Assembly (NCBI GenBank): GCA_045530865.1
Contig: JAZSCX010000045.1
Coordinates: 1-47,516 of the forward strand
DNA length: 47,516 nt
From: Avoscillospira sp045530865
GTDB taxonomy: Bacteria > Bacillota > Clostridia > Oscillospirales > Oscillospiraceae
Direction of reading: 5' to 3'
Shown here piece after piece: positions 23,278-32,222 of this stretch; the first letter of the stretch is position 1, and each line of letters begins with the position of its first letter. Below the pieces are notes generated by a model. The model searched no databases. It was not told where the DNA came from and saw only the letters and a program-made list of their open reading frames with translations. A program made the position numbers and the translations under genes.

Positions 23278-23541
23278 ATGCGCCAGACAATCAAAGACCT
23301 TTGGAACGGAAATCTTGCGCCCTGTGAGAACTGCGGTTCTCATGATCCCGAGGTAAAGAATATGATCAGTCTGATCGAGCGGAACCGTGAGAAGCTGAGC
23401 GCGGGATTGACGGAAGCGCAAAATAAACTATTCCAAAGATACATCGACTGTGCAGAAGAATACCTGCTCTGCATGCTGGAGCTGGCCTTCTGCGACGGCT
23501 TTTCCTTAGGCAGCAGGCTGACAATGGAAGCATTGCTTTGA
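23278..23541 (+). CDS. DUF6809-like small protein (copy 1)
   Basis: An 87-residue acidic helical protein, beginning MRQTIKDLWNGNLAP, with a conserved centre (NREKLSAGLTEAQNKLFQRYIDCAEEY) and end (FCDGFSLGSRLTMEALL). It aligns along its length with the protein at 32219-32482 (LEELWYGNIEPAE, KLLATMTDTQKELFVKYADCVREH, NSFRLGARIMLEVM). I recognise it as the DUF6809 type, found beside XRE regulators and in mobile elements of Clostridia; no function is known. The start follows GGAGGA by seven bases. It is probably controlled by the divergent XRE protein. Confidence 0.75.
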   Translation: MRQTIKDLWNGNLAPCENCGSHDPEVKNMISLIERNREKLSAGLTEAQNKLFQRYIDCAEEYLLCMLELAFCDGFSLGSRLTMEALL

Positions 23542-23542
23542 A

Positions 23543-24817
23543 TTACCCAATGGTCACGCAGCCGTTTTCTGCCTGCAGAGCGGTGCCGAAGAAGGCTGCG
23601 GCGGCACGGATAAAGTTGTCCACATCCCTGCTGCCTGCTGTTTCATAGCAGGAATGCATCGCCAGCTGCGCCATGCCGATATCCACAGTGGAAACACCGG
23701 TTTTGGTGTTGGCAATGTTTCCCAGGGTGGAGCCGCCTGCCTGATCGGGGCGGTTGGAATAGTGCTGCACCGGCACATTGGCATTTCGGCAGATCTCGGA
23801 GAACACCGCAGAAGCCACACCGTCGGTGGCATAGCGGGTGGAATGCTTGATGACCACGCCGCCGCCCAGCACCGGAGCCTCCAGCTGATCCGCCATCTCC
23901 GGACGGTTGGGATGCAGGCCATGCCCGTTGTCACAGGAGAGCATCATGCTCTGGGTCAGCATCCGGCGGTAGGCCGCGGGAGAAAGGCCCAACGCCTCGC
24001 AGATGGCCTGCAGGGTATCCGGCAGGAACATGGACGCCGCGCCCTGCTTGGTCTCGGAGCCGATCTCTTCATTATCGAAGGCGCAGAACACCGGAATGGC
24101 AGAGGTGGCCTTCGCCATCAGGAAGCCCTGCAGGCTGCTGTACACGCAGGCCAGATCATCCAGTCGGGGCGAGGACACAAATTCCCCCTCCGGACCCCAG
24201 ACCAGACCCTTTTCCGGACAGTAGACAAACAGATCGGTGGCCAAAATATCTTCTTCGGCGCAGCCCAGCTTTTTGGCAAGGTCTCTGCGGAAGCTGGCGC
24301 CCTTTTCGCCGTAGAGTGGGAACAGCTCCCGGGCAGCATCGTATTTCAGACCGTTGTTGGCCTCCCGGTTCAGGTGGATGGCCTGATTGGGGATCAGCAC
24401 CATCGGCTTTTCGAAATCCACCAGTCGGCTCTCCACGCTGCTGCCGTTTCTCAGCAAAACCCGTCCGGCAATGCTCAGGGGACGGTCCAGCCACGGCGCG
24501 TTGATCAGTCCGCCGTACCGCTCCGTGGAAAGGCGGGCATAGGCACCGGGCAGATCGGCATGATCCCGAATGCGGAAGCAGGGGCTGTCCGTATGCGCGG
24601 CAGCCATCATAAAGCCGGTGGGGGCCACCGTCGGAACGCGGAAGGCGATCAGAGACGAGCCGCTGCGGGTGGTGTAGTATTTGCCGCCGGGAACCAGCTC
24701 CCAGCCGCCCTCCGGCAGAAACTGGTAGCCGTTGGCCTGCAGGATCTCTTCGAGAGCCCGAACCGCATGGAAGCAAGTGGGACTTTTTTCAATATAATGC
24801 AGCATGGAATTCAGCAT
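23543..24817 (-). CDS. M18 family aminopeptidase
   Basis: A 424-residue cytosolic zinc metallopeptidase that removes N-terminal, preferably acidic or neutral, residues from peptides. AAHTDSPCFRI holds the first metal His/Asp, AFDNEEIGSETKQGA the catalytic Glu pair, SCDNGHGLHPN another conserved block, and the C-terminal DIGMAQLAMHSCYETAG supplies the last ligand. The start at 24817 (MLNSMLHYIEKSP) has GGAGG eight bases upstream; the upstream ATG at 24832 overlaps that ribosome site. It is convergent with the DUF6809 gene, whose stop is one base away. Confidence 0.95.
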   Translation of the reverse strand: MLNSMLHYIEKSPTCFHAVRALEEILQANGYQFLPEGGWELVPGGKYYTTRSGSSLIAFRVPTVAPTGFMMAAAHTDSPCFRIRDHADLPGAYARLSTERYGGLINAPWLDRPLSIAGRVLLRNGSSVESRLVDFEKPMVLIPNQAIHLNREANNGLKYDAARELFPLYGEKGASFRRDLAKKLGCAEEDILATDLFVYCPEKGLVWGPEGEFVSSPRLDDLACVYSSLQGFLMAKATSAIPVFCAFDNEEIGSETKQGAASMFLPDTLQAICEALGLSPAAYRRMLTQSMMLSCDNGHGLHPNRPEMADQLEAPVLGGGVVIKHSTRYATDGVASAVFSEICRNANVPVQHYSNRPDQAGGSTLGNIANTKTGVSTVDIGMAQLAMHSCYETAGSRDVDNFIRAAAAFFGTALQAENGCVTIG

Positions 24818-24906
24818 GGTTACATCCTCCATATGATTTCTGGATTTAGTATATCACATTTTCCAAAAATATGGTATCCTGTTTAAGAAAGAAGTGGGGG
24901 ATGCGT

Positions 24907-25812
24907 ATGGCACATTATCATGCATTATCCGACCATCTGCAGCAACAATTCGGCTGCAAAGTCTATAAGCTGGCACTGGACGGCGGCATGACCTGTCCCA
25001 ACCGGGACGGCACACTGGATACCCGGGGCTGCATCTTCTGCGGCGCAGACGGCAGTGGCGCCTTTGCCCAGAGCGGCAAAACCGTTCTGGAACAGATCGA
25101 AGCCGCCAAAACCAGAGTTGCCGCCAAGATCAAGGACGGCAAATACATTGCCTATTTTCAAAATTTTACCAACACCTATGCCCCGGTTTCCTATCTGGAG
25201 CCGCTGTTCCGCAGCGCCATTTCCCATCCGGATGTGGCGGTTTTGTCCGTTGCCACCCGTCCGGACTGTCTGCCGGAGCCGGTTCTCGATCTGCTGGCAG
25301 AGCTGAATCGCATCAAACCGGTCTGGGTGGAACTGGGTCTGCAGACCCTCCATCCGGAAACGGCAAGATATATCCGCAGGGGCTATGAACTGCCGGTCTA
25401 TGAGCAGGCGGTTGCCAACCTCCACGCCAGAGGGATCGAGGTCATCACTCATGTGATTCTCTGCCTGCCGGGGGAAAGCCGGGAGCAGATGCTGGAAACC
25501 GTGCGCTATGTGGGAAAGTATACCGATGGTATCAAGCTGCAGCTGCTTCATGTGCTGCAGAATACCGATCTGGCCGTGGAATATGCCGCCGGGAAGTTCC
25601 GACTGCCGGAGTTGGAGGAATATTGCCATCTTCTTGCCGACTGCCTGCGAGTGCTGCCAGCCCATGTGGTGGTTCACCGCCTGACCGGCGACGGCGCAAA
25701 AAAAGACCTGATCGCACCCCTCTGGACAGGGGATAAAAAGCGGGCGCTGAACACTATGAACCGGATTTTTGAGGAAGAACAGGTCATTCAGGGTTCCCAC
25801 AGCAATCGATAA
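24907..25812 (+). CDS. TIGR01212 family radical SAM protein (YhcC-like)
   Basis: A 301-residue radical SAM enzyme. CPNRDGTLDTRGCIFC holds the cluster cysteines in the unusual spacing of this family; GADGSGAFA, YFQNFTNTYAP and VWVELGLQTLHPETA are other family blocks. YhcC-type proteins are conserved but have no firmly assigned reaction; an RNA modification or sulfur chemistry role is only a guess. The start MAHYHALSDHLQQQFGCKVYKL at 24907 has a GGGGG-rich site six bases upstream; ATG at 24901 is an alternative. It ends at a bidirectional terminator. Confidence 0.93.
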   Translation: MAHYHALSDHLQQQFGCKVYKLALDGGMTCPNRDGTLDTRGCIFCGADGSGAFAQSGKTVLEQIEAAKTRVAAKIKDGKYIAYFQNFTNTYAPVSYLEPLFRSAISHPDVAVLSVATRPDCLPEPVLDLLAELNRIKPVWVELGLQTLHPETARYIRRGYELPVYEQAVANLHARGIEVITHVILCLPGESREQMLETVRYVGKYTDGIKLQLLHVLQNTDLAVEYAAGKFRLPELEEYCHLLADCLRVLPAHVVVHRLTGDGAKKDLIAPLWTGDKKRALNTMNRIFEEEQVIQGSHSNR

Positions 25813-25844
25813 ACAAATCCGCACCCAAGGGGTGCGGATTTGTT
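25812..25844. terminator. Bidirectional terminator
   Basis: A perfect 14-bp stem (AACAAATCCGCACC / GGTGCGGATTTGTT) with a 5-base loop lies between the convergent TIGR01212 and cyuA genes. Confidence 0.88.
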
Positions 25845-25853
25845 ATGTAAACC

Positions 25854-27134
25854 TCATTTGCAATCTCCTGTCATGATCTGCAGAATCACCCGGTCGGTCT
25901 CCTGCATACCCTCCTTGGCCATGACGCCCACATTCCAGATGGTCCGGTCCACATCGCCGGAAATAATGCCCTCGCCGTCGCCAAAGAACCGGTGGTTCAA
26001 ATACATCTGATAGCCCAGCAAACCGGCTTCCACCGCCGCGGCGATCTTTGCCGCACAGCTGGCCTTGGCGCCGTCACAGACAGTGCCGGAAATCATACCC
26101 ATGGCGTTGAGCAGCGTACCGGAAACCGCCTCATAGCCGCCGCCGTGGAGATAGGCCACACCGGCGCCTGCGCCGCAGCCTGCGCTGACCGCGCCGCAGA
26201 AGGCCGACAGCCGTCCGATGCCGGACTTCTGATGGATGGTCACCAGATCGGAAACCAGCAGCGCCCGGTACATCTTCTCCTGCGAAACGCCCAAGTATTT
26301 TGCATACCGGACAATGGGCATGGTGGCGGTAATTCCCTGATTGCCGGAACCGGACAGGATGATCACCGGCAGCTCGCAGCCGGACATTCTGGCATCGGAA
26401 CCGGCAGCGGCATAGGCCTTCGCCTCATTTTTGATATTCTGCGGGAATTCATGGAGCAAAATCTTGCCGATTCCGGCACCCCAGTTGTTGACGATGCCCT
26501 CTTCCGCAATGGCGCTGTTGTACTGCACCTGCCGCTCCAGCAGATGGCGTACCCGATCCAGCGGTACATGATCGGCAAAGGTCACGATATCCCGTACATT
26601 CAGCACGGATTTATCCTGCAGATTGTCCTCCGGACTGTCGCTCAGGGGCATATCCAGCAGCAGCTCGCCGTCTTTCTCCACCCGCACCACATTGGTGTGG
26701 TTGTTGGCGATCTGCACCAGTGCGCGGTGCCCGCCCGCCGAACCGGACAGAACAATATCCAGCATCCGGGGCGTGTCAGCGCAGAGAACCACGATCTCCG
26801 TCTGCTGCAGATAGTCTCCGATGGCGCTGAGCTGTGCTTCGCTCACATCGGAAATGACCTCCAGCTCCCGGGCTGCATCACCTGCCACCACACCGGCAGC
26901 CACGGCGGCTTCAATGCCCCGCAGGCCACCCGTATTGGGCACCACCACGCTCTTGACATTTTTAATGATATTGCCGCTGACACTGGCCTCAATGACCGCA
27001 GGCCGTGCCCCCAGCACATCCCGCAGCTTTGCGGCGGCATAGGAAATAGCGATGGGCTCCGTGCAGCCCATCGCCGGAACCAGTTCTTCTTCCAGAATGG
27101 CAATATAGGCATCCATGATCTGATTGGTCAGCAT
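25854..27134 (-). CDS. cyuA: L-cysteine desulfidase family protein (CyuA/YhaM-like)
   Basis: A 426-residue iron-sulfur lyase. GCTEPIAISYA (Cys24) is the family start. NNWGAGIGKILL, SGSGNQGITATMPI, SAGCGAGAGVAYLHGGG and CDGAKASCAAKIAAA hold the other conserved cysteines, which with Cys24 can carry a [4Fe-4S] cluster. CyuA splits L-cysteine to pyruvate, ammonia and sulfide; the fold is shared with the serine dehydratase alpha domain. The start at 27134 has AAAGGAGG seven bases upstream; the longer frame to 27251 runs through the promoter. It is monocistronic. Use of serine or another amino acid cannot be excluded. Confidence 0.88.
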   Translation of the reverse strand: MLTNQIMDAYIAILEEELVPAMGCTEPIAISYAAAKLRDVLGARPAVIEASVSGNIIKNVKSVVVPNTGGLRGIEAAVAAGVVAGDAARELEVISDVSEAQLSAIGDYLQQTEIVVLCADTPRMLDIVLSGSAGGHRALVQIANNHTNVVRVEKDGELLLDMPLSDSPEDNLQDKSVLNVRDIVTFADHVPLDRVRHLLERQVQYNSAIAEEGIVNNWGAGIGKILLHEFPQNIKNEAKAYAAAGSDARMSGCELPVIILSGSGNQGITATMPIVRYAKYLGVSQEKMYRALLVSDLVTIHQKSGIGRLSAFCGAVSAGCGAGAGVAYLHGGGYEAVSGTLLNAMGMISGTVCDGAKASCAAKIAAAVEAGLLGYQMYLNHRFFGDGEGIISGDVDRTIWNVGVMAKEGMQETDRVILQIMTGDCK

Positions 27135-27154
27135 ATTCCCGCCTCCTTTTTTAT

Positions 27155-27184
27155 ATTGTATCACAACCGGTATTCCCTGCACAA
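27155..27184 (-). promoter_or_regulatory. cyuA promoter
   Basis: On the minus strand TTGTGC (27179-27184) and TACAAT (27155-27160) are separated by 18 bases, just upstream of the cyuA ribosome site. Confidence 0.6.
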
Positions 27185-27251
27185 CCGAAACCGAATTTTG
27201 TGTGAATCTTGACGAATCCTGCCGTTTTGCCACACTGAAGCAGACAAACAC

Positions 27252-27504
27252 TATCCCAATCCTGTATGTTTAGGGTGTTGATATCTGTAACCATCCAGGA
27301 AACGATAAAAGATCACCAACATATCCAGAAAATAACATTTACAGACAGGCTTAAATAGCTAAAATAGATAAAATATTGGCTTATTTACACACATCTGTCT
27401 CCTCAGACTGAGATTATACTTATCCATCACCTGTACATGTCATGCAGAAGGATGATCCGTGCAGGTTTTTATTATTACTTACAAATGCGCATGGAGGGAT
27501 CAAA
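27252..27504 (+). other. A+T-rich intergenic leader of the exopolysaccharide locus
   Basis: This stretch separates the cyuA promoter from the first EPS gene. It contains a -10-like TATACT at 27415-27420 with no convincing -35, and A+T-rich tracts. I see no gene in it. A long untranslated leader is possible. Confidence 0.4.
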
Positions 27505-28716
27505 TTGGATGGCCGATGCAGCATCCGGAGCATACAGCAGCCGATCCGACCCGTGGTCTATGGCATTGGCTTCTATTTTCTGATCGCAGCCACCGACAGC
27601 TTTCAGATCGACACCATCGGTTCTCTGCTCAAGATCGCAGCATTTTTGCCTTTGGTACTTCTGTTGTTCAATGTTCGTTCCCTGAAAATCCGGTTCTCCC
27701 CGCTGCTGATCCTGCAGCTGCTGTTCTGGATTCTGGCGGTTCTCTCCTTTTTCTACACGGTCAGTATTGACAGGACACTGGCCTCCGTGGAAACACTGAC
27801 CCTGAACCTGCTTTTGGTTTTCTGCTTGGGCATTCTGAAGGAATACAACGACCGCGAACTGCAGCTTATGAAGAAATGCCTTCTGCTGGGCGGATGGCTG
27901 ACCATTCTTCTGATGCTTGTTTTTGCTGATTACTCCGCAGGTGGCCGTCTGACTCTATTGCTGGGACAGGATTCCCAGGATCAGAACTATATTAATGGCT
28001 ATTTTCTCTATGCATTTTCCCATCACTGTTGTCAGCTGTTGCTGAAGCAGAAGAAGATCCATATTCTCCCCACCGTATTAATTCTTGCCATCGTGCTGCT
28101 GACCGGTTCCCGCGGCGCTTTGCTCGCCTTTGTGGCGGTGATCTTTTGCTTCGTCTGTTTGCTTTTGGTGAGAACAGAACACAAGTTCCGAAACATTGCA
28201 CTGGTAGTTCTTCTGATCGCGCTGCTCTCTTTTTCCTTCGATCTGATTTTAACACAAATGCCGGAAAGCGTCTCACAGCGCTTCTCATGGGACTATATTG
28301 CCGAAAAGGGCTCCACCGGGCGCACCAAGATTTGGAGAGATCTTCTCCGCCATTACTCCACAGACAGCATTCCCCGTATGCTGGTCGGTCACGGTTACGG
28401 TACAACGCCGATCGTCAATACCTTCGGGCGTGTTGCCCACAATCTGTATCTGGACAATCTGATCACGCTGGGCATCGCAGGACTGCTGCTGCAGCTGCTT
28501 TCTCAGGGAACGGTTCTGCTCATTCTGCTCAAAAACAAGGAGTATCCGCTTCTTTGTGCCTACATTGGCATGATCTTTATGTGCCTTTCCCTGTCCCTGA
28601 CGGCCTACAAGCCTATATGGAACATTATGATACTGACTTTTGCCATAAATGTCTACGAAAAATCTCAGCCCGCAACCCCATCCTACAGCAATCTGACACA
28701 GGAGGCCCACCTATGA
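27505..28716 (+). CDS. O-antigen ligase / Wzy-like polysaccharide polymerase
   Basis: A 403-residue membrane protein with 10-12 hydrophobic segments and one larger extracytoplasmic loop carrying RFSWDYIAEKGSTGRTKIW and GHGYGTTPI followed by AHNLYLD, the Wzy_C/O-antigen ligase signature. It polymerises or ligates lipid-linked sugar units outside the membrane. I set the start at TTG 27505 because GGAGGG lies six bases before it; the frame opens further back (27442) but without a site. Its stop overlaps the next start (ATGA). The downstream genes give an EPS/capsule context. Confidence 0.85.
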   Translation: MDGRCSIRSIQQPIRPVVYGIGFYFLIAATDSFQIDTIGSLLKIAAFLPLVLLLFNVRSLKIRFSPLLILQLLFWILAVLSFFYTVSIDRTLASVETLTLNLLLVFCLGILKEYNDRELQLMKKCLLLGGWLTILLMLVFADYSAGGRLTLLLGQDSQDQNYINGYFLYAFSHHCCQLLLKQKKIHILPTVLILAIVLLTGSRGALLAFVAVIFCFVCLLLVRTEHKFRNIALVVLLIALLSFSFDLILTQMPESVSQRFSWDYIAEKGSTGRTKIWRDLLRHYSTDSIPRMLVGHGYGTTPIVNTFGRVAHNLYLDNLITLGIAGLLLQLLSQGTVLLILLKNKEYPLLCAYIGMIFMCLSLSLTAYKPIWNIMILTFAINVYEKSQPATPSYSNLTQEAHL

Positions 28717-29456
28717 ATTCGACAAACGACCTCAACAGCAAGGCAATCAGTATCCAGCAGCTGTTCGGACTACTGAAAAAGTACCTTCTGCTGATCCTGG
28801 CAGCCGGTCTGATCGGCGGTTTCCTCACGTTCTGCGTCTGCAGATTTCTGGTAGCTCCGGTCTATGAAGCCAGCGCCAAAATGATCGTCAATTCCAGGCA
28901 GGAGCAGACCGGCTCCGTCACCAATGACCAGATTACTTCCGCGCAGAAGCTGGTCAATACCTATGCCATCATCATCCGCAGCCAGCCCGTGCTGGATCCC
29001 GTAGTCAAAGTTCTGGATCTGCCCATCAGCTACGAACAGCTGGCACAGAAGGTCTCTGTTACCTCCGTAAACGATACGCAGGTGATGAAGATCGCCGTGC
29101 AGTCCTCCGACCATGCGCAGGCCCTGCGGATCGTAGAGGAAATTGTCCGGATCTGCCCGGATATCATCATCGAAGCCGTGGAGGCCGGCTCGGTCAAAAC
29201 CATCGAGCCTGCGCACCTGCAGAGCACGCCTGTGGCGCCGCATACCAATCTGTACACCGTGCTGGCCGCCTTTCTCTGTATGCTGGGGGTGATTGCTGTG
29301 GTACTGATCCGTTTTCTTCTGGACAACACCTACAAATCGGAAACCGACCTTCAGAATGATCTGGGACTGCCGGTTTTGGGTGTCATTCCGGACTACAAAT
29401 TCTGTATGAAGCCGAAAGCCGAAGGGAAGGAGGGCACATATTATGGGCAAGTATGA
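28713..29456 (+). CDS. Polysaccharide chain-length regulator (Wzz/CpsC-like)
   Basis: A 247-residue polysaccharide co-polymerase. The N-terminal cytoplasmic part is followed by a membrane helix (about 27-48). The periplasm-facing domain begins VAPVYEASAKMIVNSRQEQ, a second helix lies at about 190-210, and a short proximal tail reads SETDLQNDLGLPVLGVIP. In Gram-positive capsule systems CpsC activates the tyrosine kinase CpsD, encoded next; here that partner is truncated. AGGAGG lies seven bases before ATG, which overlaps the Wzy stop. It overlaps the CpsD frame by 14 bases. Confidence 0.92.
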   Translation: MNSTNDLNSKAISIQQLFGLLKKYLLLILAAGLIGGFLTFCVCRFLVAPVYEASAKMIVNSRQEQTGSVTNDQITSAQKLVNTYAIIIRSQPVLDPVVKVLDLPISYEQLAQKVSVTSVNDTQVMKIAVQSSDHAQALRIVEEIVRICPDIIIEAVEAGSVKTIEPAHLQSTPVAPHTNLYTVLAAFLCMLGVIAVVLIRFLLDNTYKSETDLQNDLGLPVLGVIPDYKFCMKPKAEGKEGTYYGQV

Positions 29457-29883
29457 CGGTAAATACGTTGACGGCTCCATGCTGCTGAGCAGCAGCTCTC
29501 CTTTTGCCTACAACGAAGCCTTTAAATCCCTGCGCACCAACCTGAGCTTCGCATCCATCAACAAGCAGTGCAAGACGATCATCGTCACCAGCTCCATCCC
29601 CAACGAAGGTAAGAGCACCGTGGCCACCAATCTGGCCATCACTCTTGCGGAATCCGGTGCCAAGGTACTTCTCATCGACTGCGACCTGAGAAACCCCACG
29701 CTGCGGCGCCTGCTGCGTGTCCGCTCCGAATATCAGGCAGGTCTGACCTCTCTGCTGACAAGCAATGCCGCCTGGGAGGAATGCATTTTCCGGCATCCGA
29801 AAATGAACTGCGATATCCTTCTCGCGGGAGCCATCCCTCCCAACCCCGCAGAGCTTCTCAGCTCCCGGCAGATTGTCATATGA
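29443..29883 (+). pseudogene. Truncated CpsD/CapB-type tyrosine kinase
   Basis: A 146-residue frame that begins as a normal bacterial tyrosine kinase: SSIPNEGKSTVATNLA (P-loop, 52-59) and VLLIDCDLRNP (Walker A', 76-85). It breaks off after AELLSSRQIVI. Complete CpsD proteins are about 220-250 residues, so the Walker B region (IIDTPP type), the rest of the fold and the Tyr-rich tail are missing. The break coincides with GTGTTGCACTTCATATGAC on the minus strand (29875-29893), which resembles IS30-family terminal repeats. Loss of kinase activity is expected. Confidence 0.8.
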
Positions 29884-29909
29884 AGTGCAACACAAAAAAT
29901 ATGGTATAA

Positions 29910-30065
29910 CAGAGTAGAGCCTGTACAATCGGGCAGCACACCGGATATTTGGCGTCGGTTCCCCGCTTGCGCAAGGCTCTGCTGATGTCAGGAGGACTTT
30001 TCCCGGGTGCCAAGCATCCCGCCTGCCCCAACTTTGAAGAAATAACCTTCCCCGAGAACTGCTGA
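29910..30065 (+). pseudogene. Orphan 51-codon frame, possible gene tail
   Basis: Between the truncated kinase and the sugar transferase an open frame without a start codon (TIGQHTGYL... to ...FEEITFPENC, TGA at 30063) looks like the C-terminus of a protein. I do not recognise the family. It fits the remains of a gene lost with the end of cpsD in one deletion. Confidence 0.35.
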
Positions 30066-30076
30066 GAAAGAATGAT

Positions 30077-31428
30077 ATGGAAACTTTTTCTTACCGTGTA
30101 ACACTTCGCATTACGAAGCTGCTGAATATATTACTGATGACCGCAGCGGTCATTGCATCATGGATCGTGTTTTATGCGCCTACCGACGGTGTCTACAGCT
30201 TCTGGAAGCCGGTCTTTCTGGTTCCCACAGCATTCATCGTCCTCTATGTGACCTATGGCCGCATTTACAAAAGCTTCTACGTCTCCATGGTTCGGATCTC
30301 CGAGATGATCTACAGTCAGGCCCTGGCGCTGATCATGTCTGATTGTTTGCTCTATGCCGTCATGTGCCTGACCTGCCGGCGATTGGTTGCAGTCTGGCCC
30401 ATGGTGCTCAACCTGTCCGTGCAGGTCGTGCTGTCCATCCTTTGGTGCGTACTGGCCCACAAGTGGTACTTCAATAAGTACCCGCCCAAGCGTACCGTCA
30501 TTGTCTATGACCACGGAGAAACCGTGGATGCCCTGATCAGCGTTTACGGTCTCCGGAAGAAATACAATGTAGTGCGTTCCGTAAAGGCTGACCGGTGCAT
30601 CGAGGAAGGATATCTGCCCATCAATGGCATGGAAACCGTCTTTCTCTGCGGCATCCACAGCGGTGCGCGTAACCAGATTCTGAAATACTGTGTTGCAAAT
30701 AACATTACCGCCTATGTCATGCCCCGCATCGGTGACATTCTCATGAGCAGCGCCAAGCGGGTCAATCTGTTCCATCTGCCGTTTTTGCGGGTGGACCGGT
30801 ACGATCCCACGCCGGAATACCTGCTGTTCAAGCGATTGTTTGATGTGGTTGTCTCTGCTGTGGCGCTGGTGGTGCTGCTGCCGGTCATGCTCATCACCGC
30901 TGCAGCCATTAAGCTGACAGACGGCGGCCCGGTTTTTTACAAACAGAAGCGCCTGACGCAAAACGGCAAAGAATTCCAAGTTCTGAAATTTCGCTCCATG
31001 TGCCCGGATGCAGAAAAAGACGGTGTGGCCCGTCTCTCCACCGGAGATGCCGATCCCAGAATCACACCTGTAGGACGGGTCATCCGCAAGCTGCGGATTG
31101 ACGAACTTCCCAGCTGCTAAATATTTTCAGCGGCAGCATGTCCATTGTTGGTCCCCGGCCGGAGCGGCCGGAAATCGCCGCGCAGTATGAGAAAGAGCTG
31201 CCGGAATTCGGTCTGCGGTTGCAGGCCAAAGCCGGCCTCACCGGCTATGCACAGGTCTACGGCAAGTACAACACCTCACCCTATATCAAGCTCCAGATGG
31301 ATCTGATGTACATCGCGCACCCCAGCTTTTTTGAGGATCTTCGCATCATCTTTGCCACTATAAAAGTATTGTTCCTGCCCGAGAGCACAGAAGGCATCAA
31401 GGAAGGCATGGAAACCGCAGCGAAATAA
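30077..31428 (+). pseudogene. Undecaprenyl-phosphate sugar phosphotransferase, frameshifted
   Basis: A WcaJ/CpsE-type polyprenyl glycosylphosphotransferase that would start EPS repeat-unit assembly. Four N-terminal helices and a Rossmann-like middle lead to the conserved domain LFKRLFDVVVSAVALVVLLP, DGGPVFYKQKR and VLKFRSM. The first frame ends LRIDELPSC at 31120. The rest, MSIVGPRPERPEIA to 31428, is in another frame. Adding one C to CCC at 31109-31111 restores DELPQLLNIFSGSMSIVGPRPE, the expected sequence. So one base is missing. It may be a true mutation or an assembly/read error. Confidence 0.9.
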
Positions 31429-31461
31429 AAACGGCACCCGTCAAAGACGGATGCCGTTTTT
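31428..31461 (+). terminator. Terminator of the exopolysaccharide locus
   Basis: AAAACGGCA-CCGTC and GACGG-TGCCGTTTT pair (one bulge) around an AAA loop, followed by TTTTT, directly after the sugar transferase stop. Confidence 0.88.
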
Positions 31462-31484
31462 CTGGAAACAGTTGATAATAATGA

Positions 31485-31560
31485 TACGGTTTCAAAAGGT
31501 TTCATAGGATTTCACTCTGACAAGTGAAAAATGAAACCATGGTACCACAAGTGAAACCAT
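31485..31560. repeat. Cluster of GTGAAAC-type repeats (left copy)
   Basis: GGTTTCA, GATTTCACT, AAGTGAAAAATGAAACCAT and AAGTGAAACCAT lie within 75 bases. Similar motifs recur at 47150-47335. Multiple short terminal repeats of this kind are a feature of IS21-family ends; no transposase gene is present here, so this may be a relic. The rest of the gap (31461-31844) holds the left end of the IME. Confidence 0.45.
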
Positions 31561-31743
31561 ACCGATCTGTTCGACAACTTCCAATTTGAATTTGTAAAAA
31601 TCTAATGCTGTTATTACCCTCCATAGGGCATTAACAAAATCCTCCAAAACCGTTGCAGCACAATGGTTTTTCGCAGTTTGCTCACCTTATCCCATTATAT
31701 GATTTCACACTGTTTTACCTTGTCTATGACACCCCATAAGGGC

Positions 31744-31756
31744 AAAAACAAGGGAA
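31744..31756 (+). promoter_or_regulatory. Candidate integrase arm site, left
   Basis: AAAAACAAGGGAA occurs here on the plus strand and on the minus strand at 43454-43466, 170-140 bases inside the two element ends. Such paired repeats behave like the arm-type sites bound by the N-terminal domain of Tn916-type integrases. Confidence 0.45.
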
Positions 31757-31844
31757 GGAAAATCTGATAAAACGATATAACAGAGTGTGGCAATCGGGAA
31801 CTTGTGACATATGTGCGAATATAAAAATCTTGGAAGATTACATA

Positions 31845-32222
31845 ATGGAAAAGTACATTTATAACGAGCAGAACGGTCTTTGGTATGAGTTGCAGGGCGA
31901 TTATTACATCCCCTGTTTGGTGCTGGATGAAGAAGCTGCCCAGCCTATCGGAATGTGGGGAAGGAAGCATCTGCGGTACATCAAGGAGCATCGCCCGGTG
32001 CTACATACCACCCTGCTTCTCAGCGGCAAGCTGAACAGCCACCTTGCAGAGATCGACAATCGGGCAACGGAAATGTTTGAGCGGTTGATGAAGCAACTGG
32101 CCGAAAAGGAAGGTATCACCGAGCAGTTAAAAGCGCAAGATCAAATGGCCTGGGTCGGTGCTATGAACAACATCCGCAACCGGGCAGAGGAAATTGTAAA
32201 TGCGGAGGTGATCTTCGCATGA
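31845..32222 (+). CDS. TnpV family transposon-encoded protein
   Basis: A 125-residue protein of the TnpV type first named on Tn4451. The pattern WYELQGDYYIPCLVLDEE, PIGMWGRKHLRYIKEHRPVL, LLSGKLNSHLAEIDNRA and KEGITEQLKAQDQMAWVGAMNNIRNRAEEI matches the family throughout. No enzyme motif is known and its role is not established. The start at 31845 (MEKYIYNEQNG) has a GGAAG site; the 20 codons before it run through the left-end repeats. Its stop overlaps the DUF6809 start (ATGA). Confidence 0.9.
   Translation: MEKYIYNEQNGLWYELQGDYYIPCLVLDEEAAQPIGMWGRKHLRYIKEHRPVLHTTLLLSGKLNSHLAEIDNRATEMFERLMKQLAEKEGITEQLKAQDQMAWVGAMNNIRNRAEEIVNAEVIFA

Noticed and set aside
28029..28712. N-terminal extension of the chain-length regulator
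   Set aside because: It overlaps the Wzy-like gene in another frame, and the real start at 28713 has AGGAGG.
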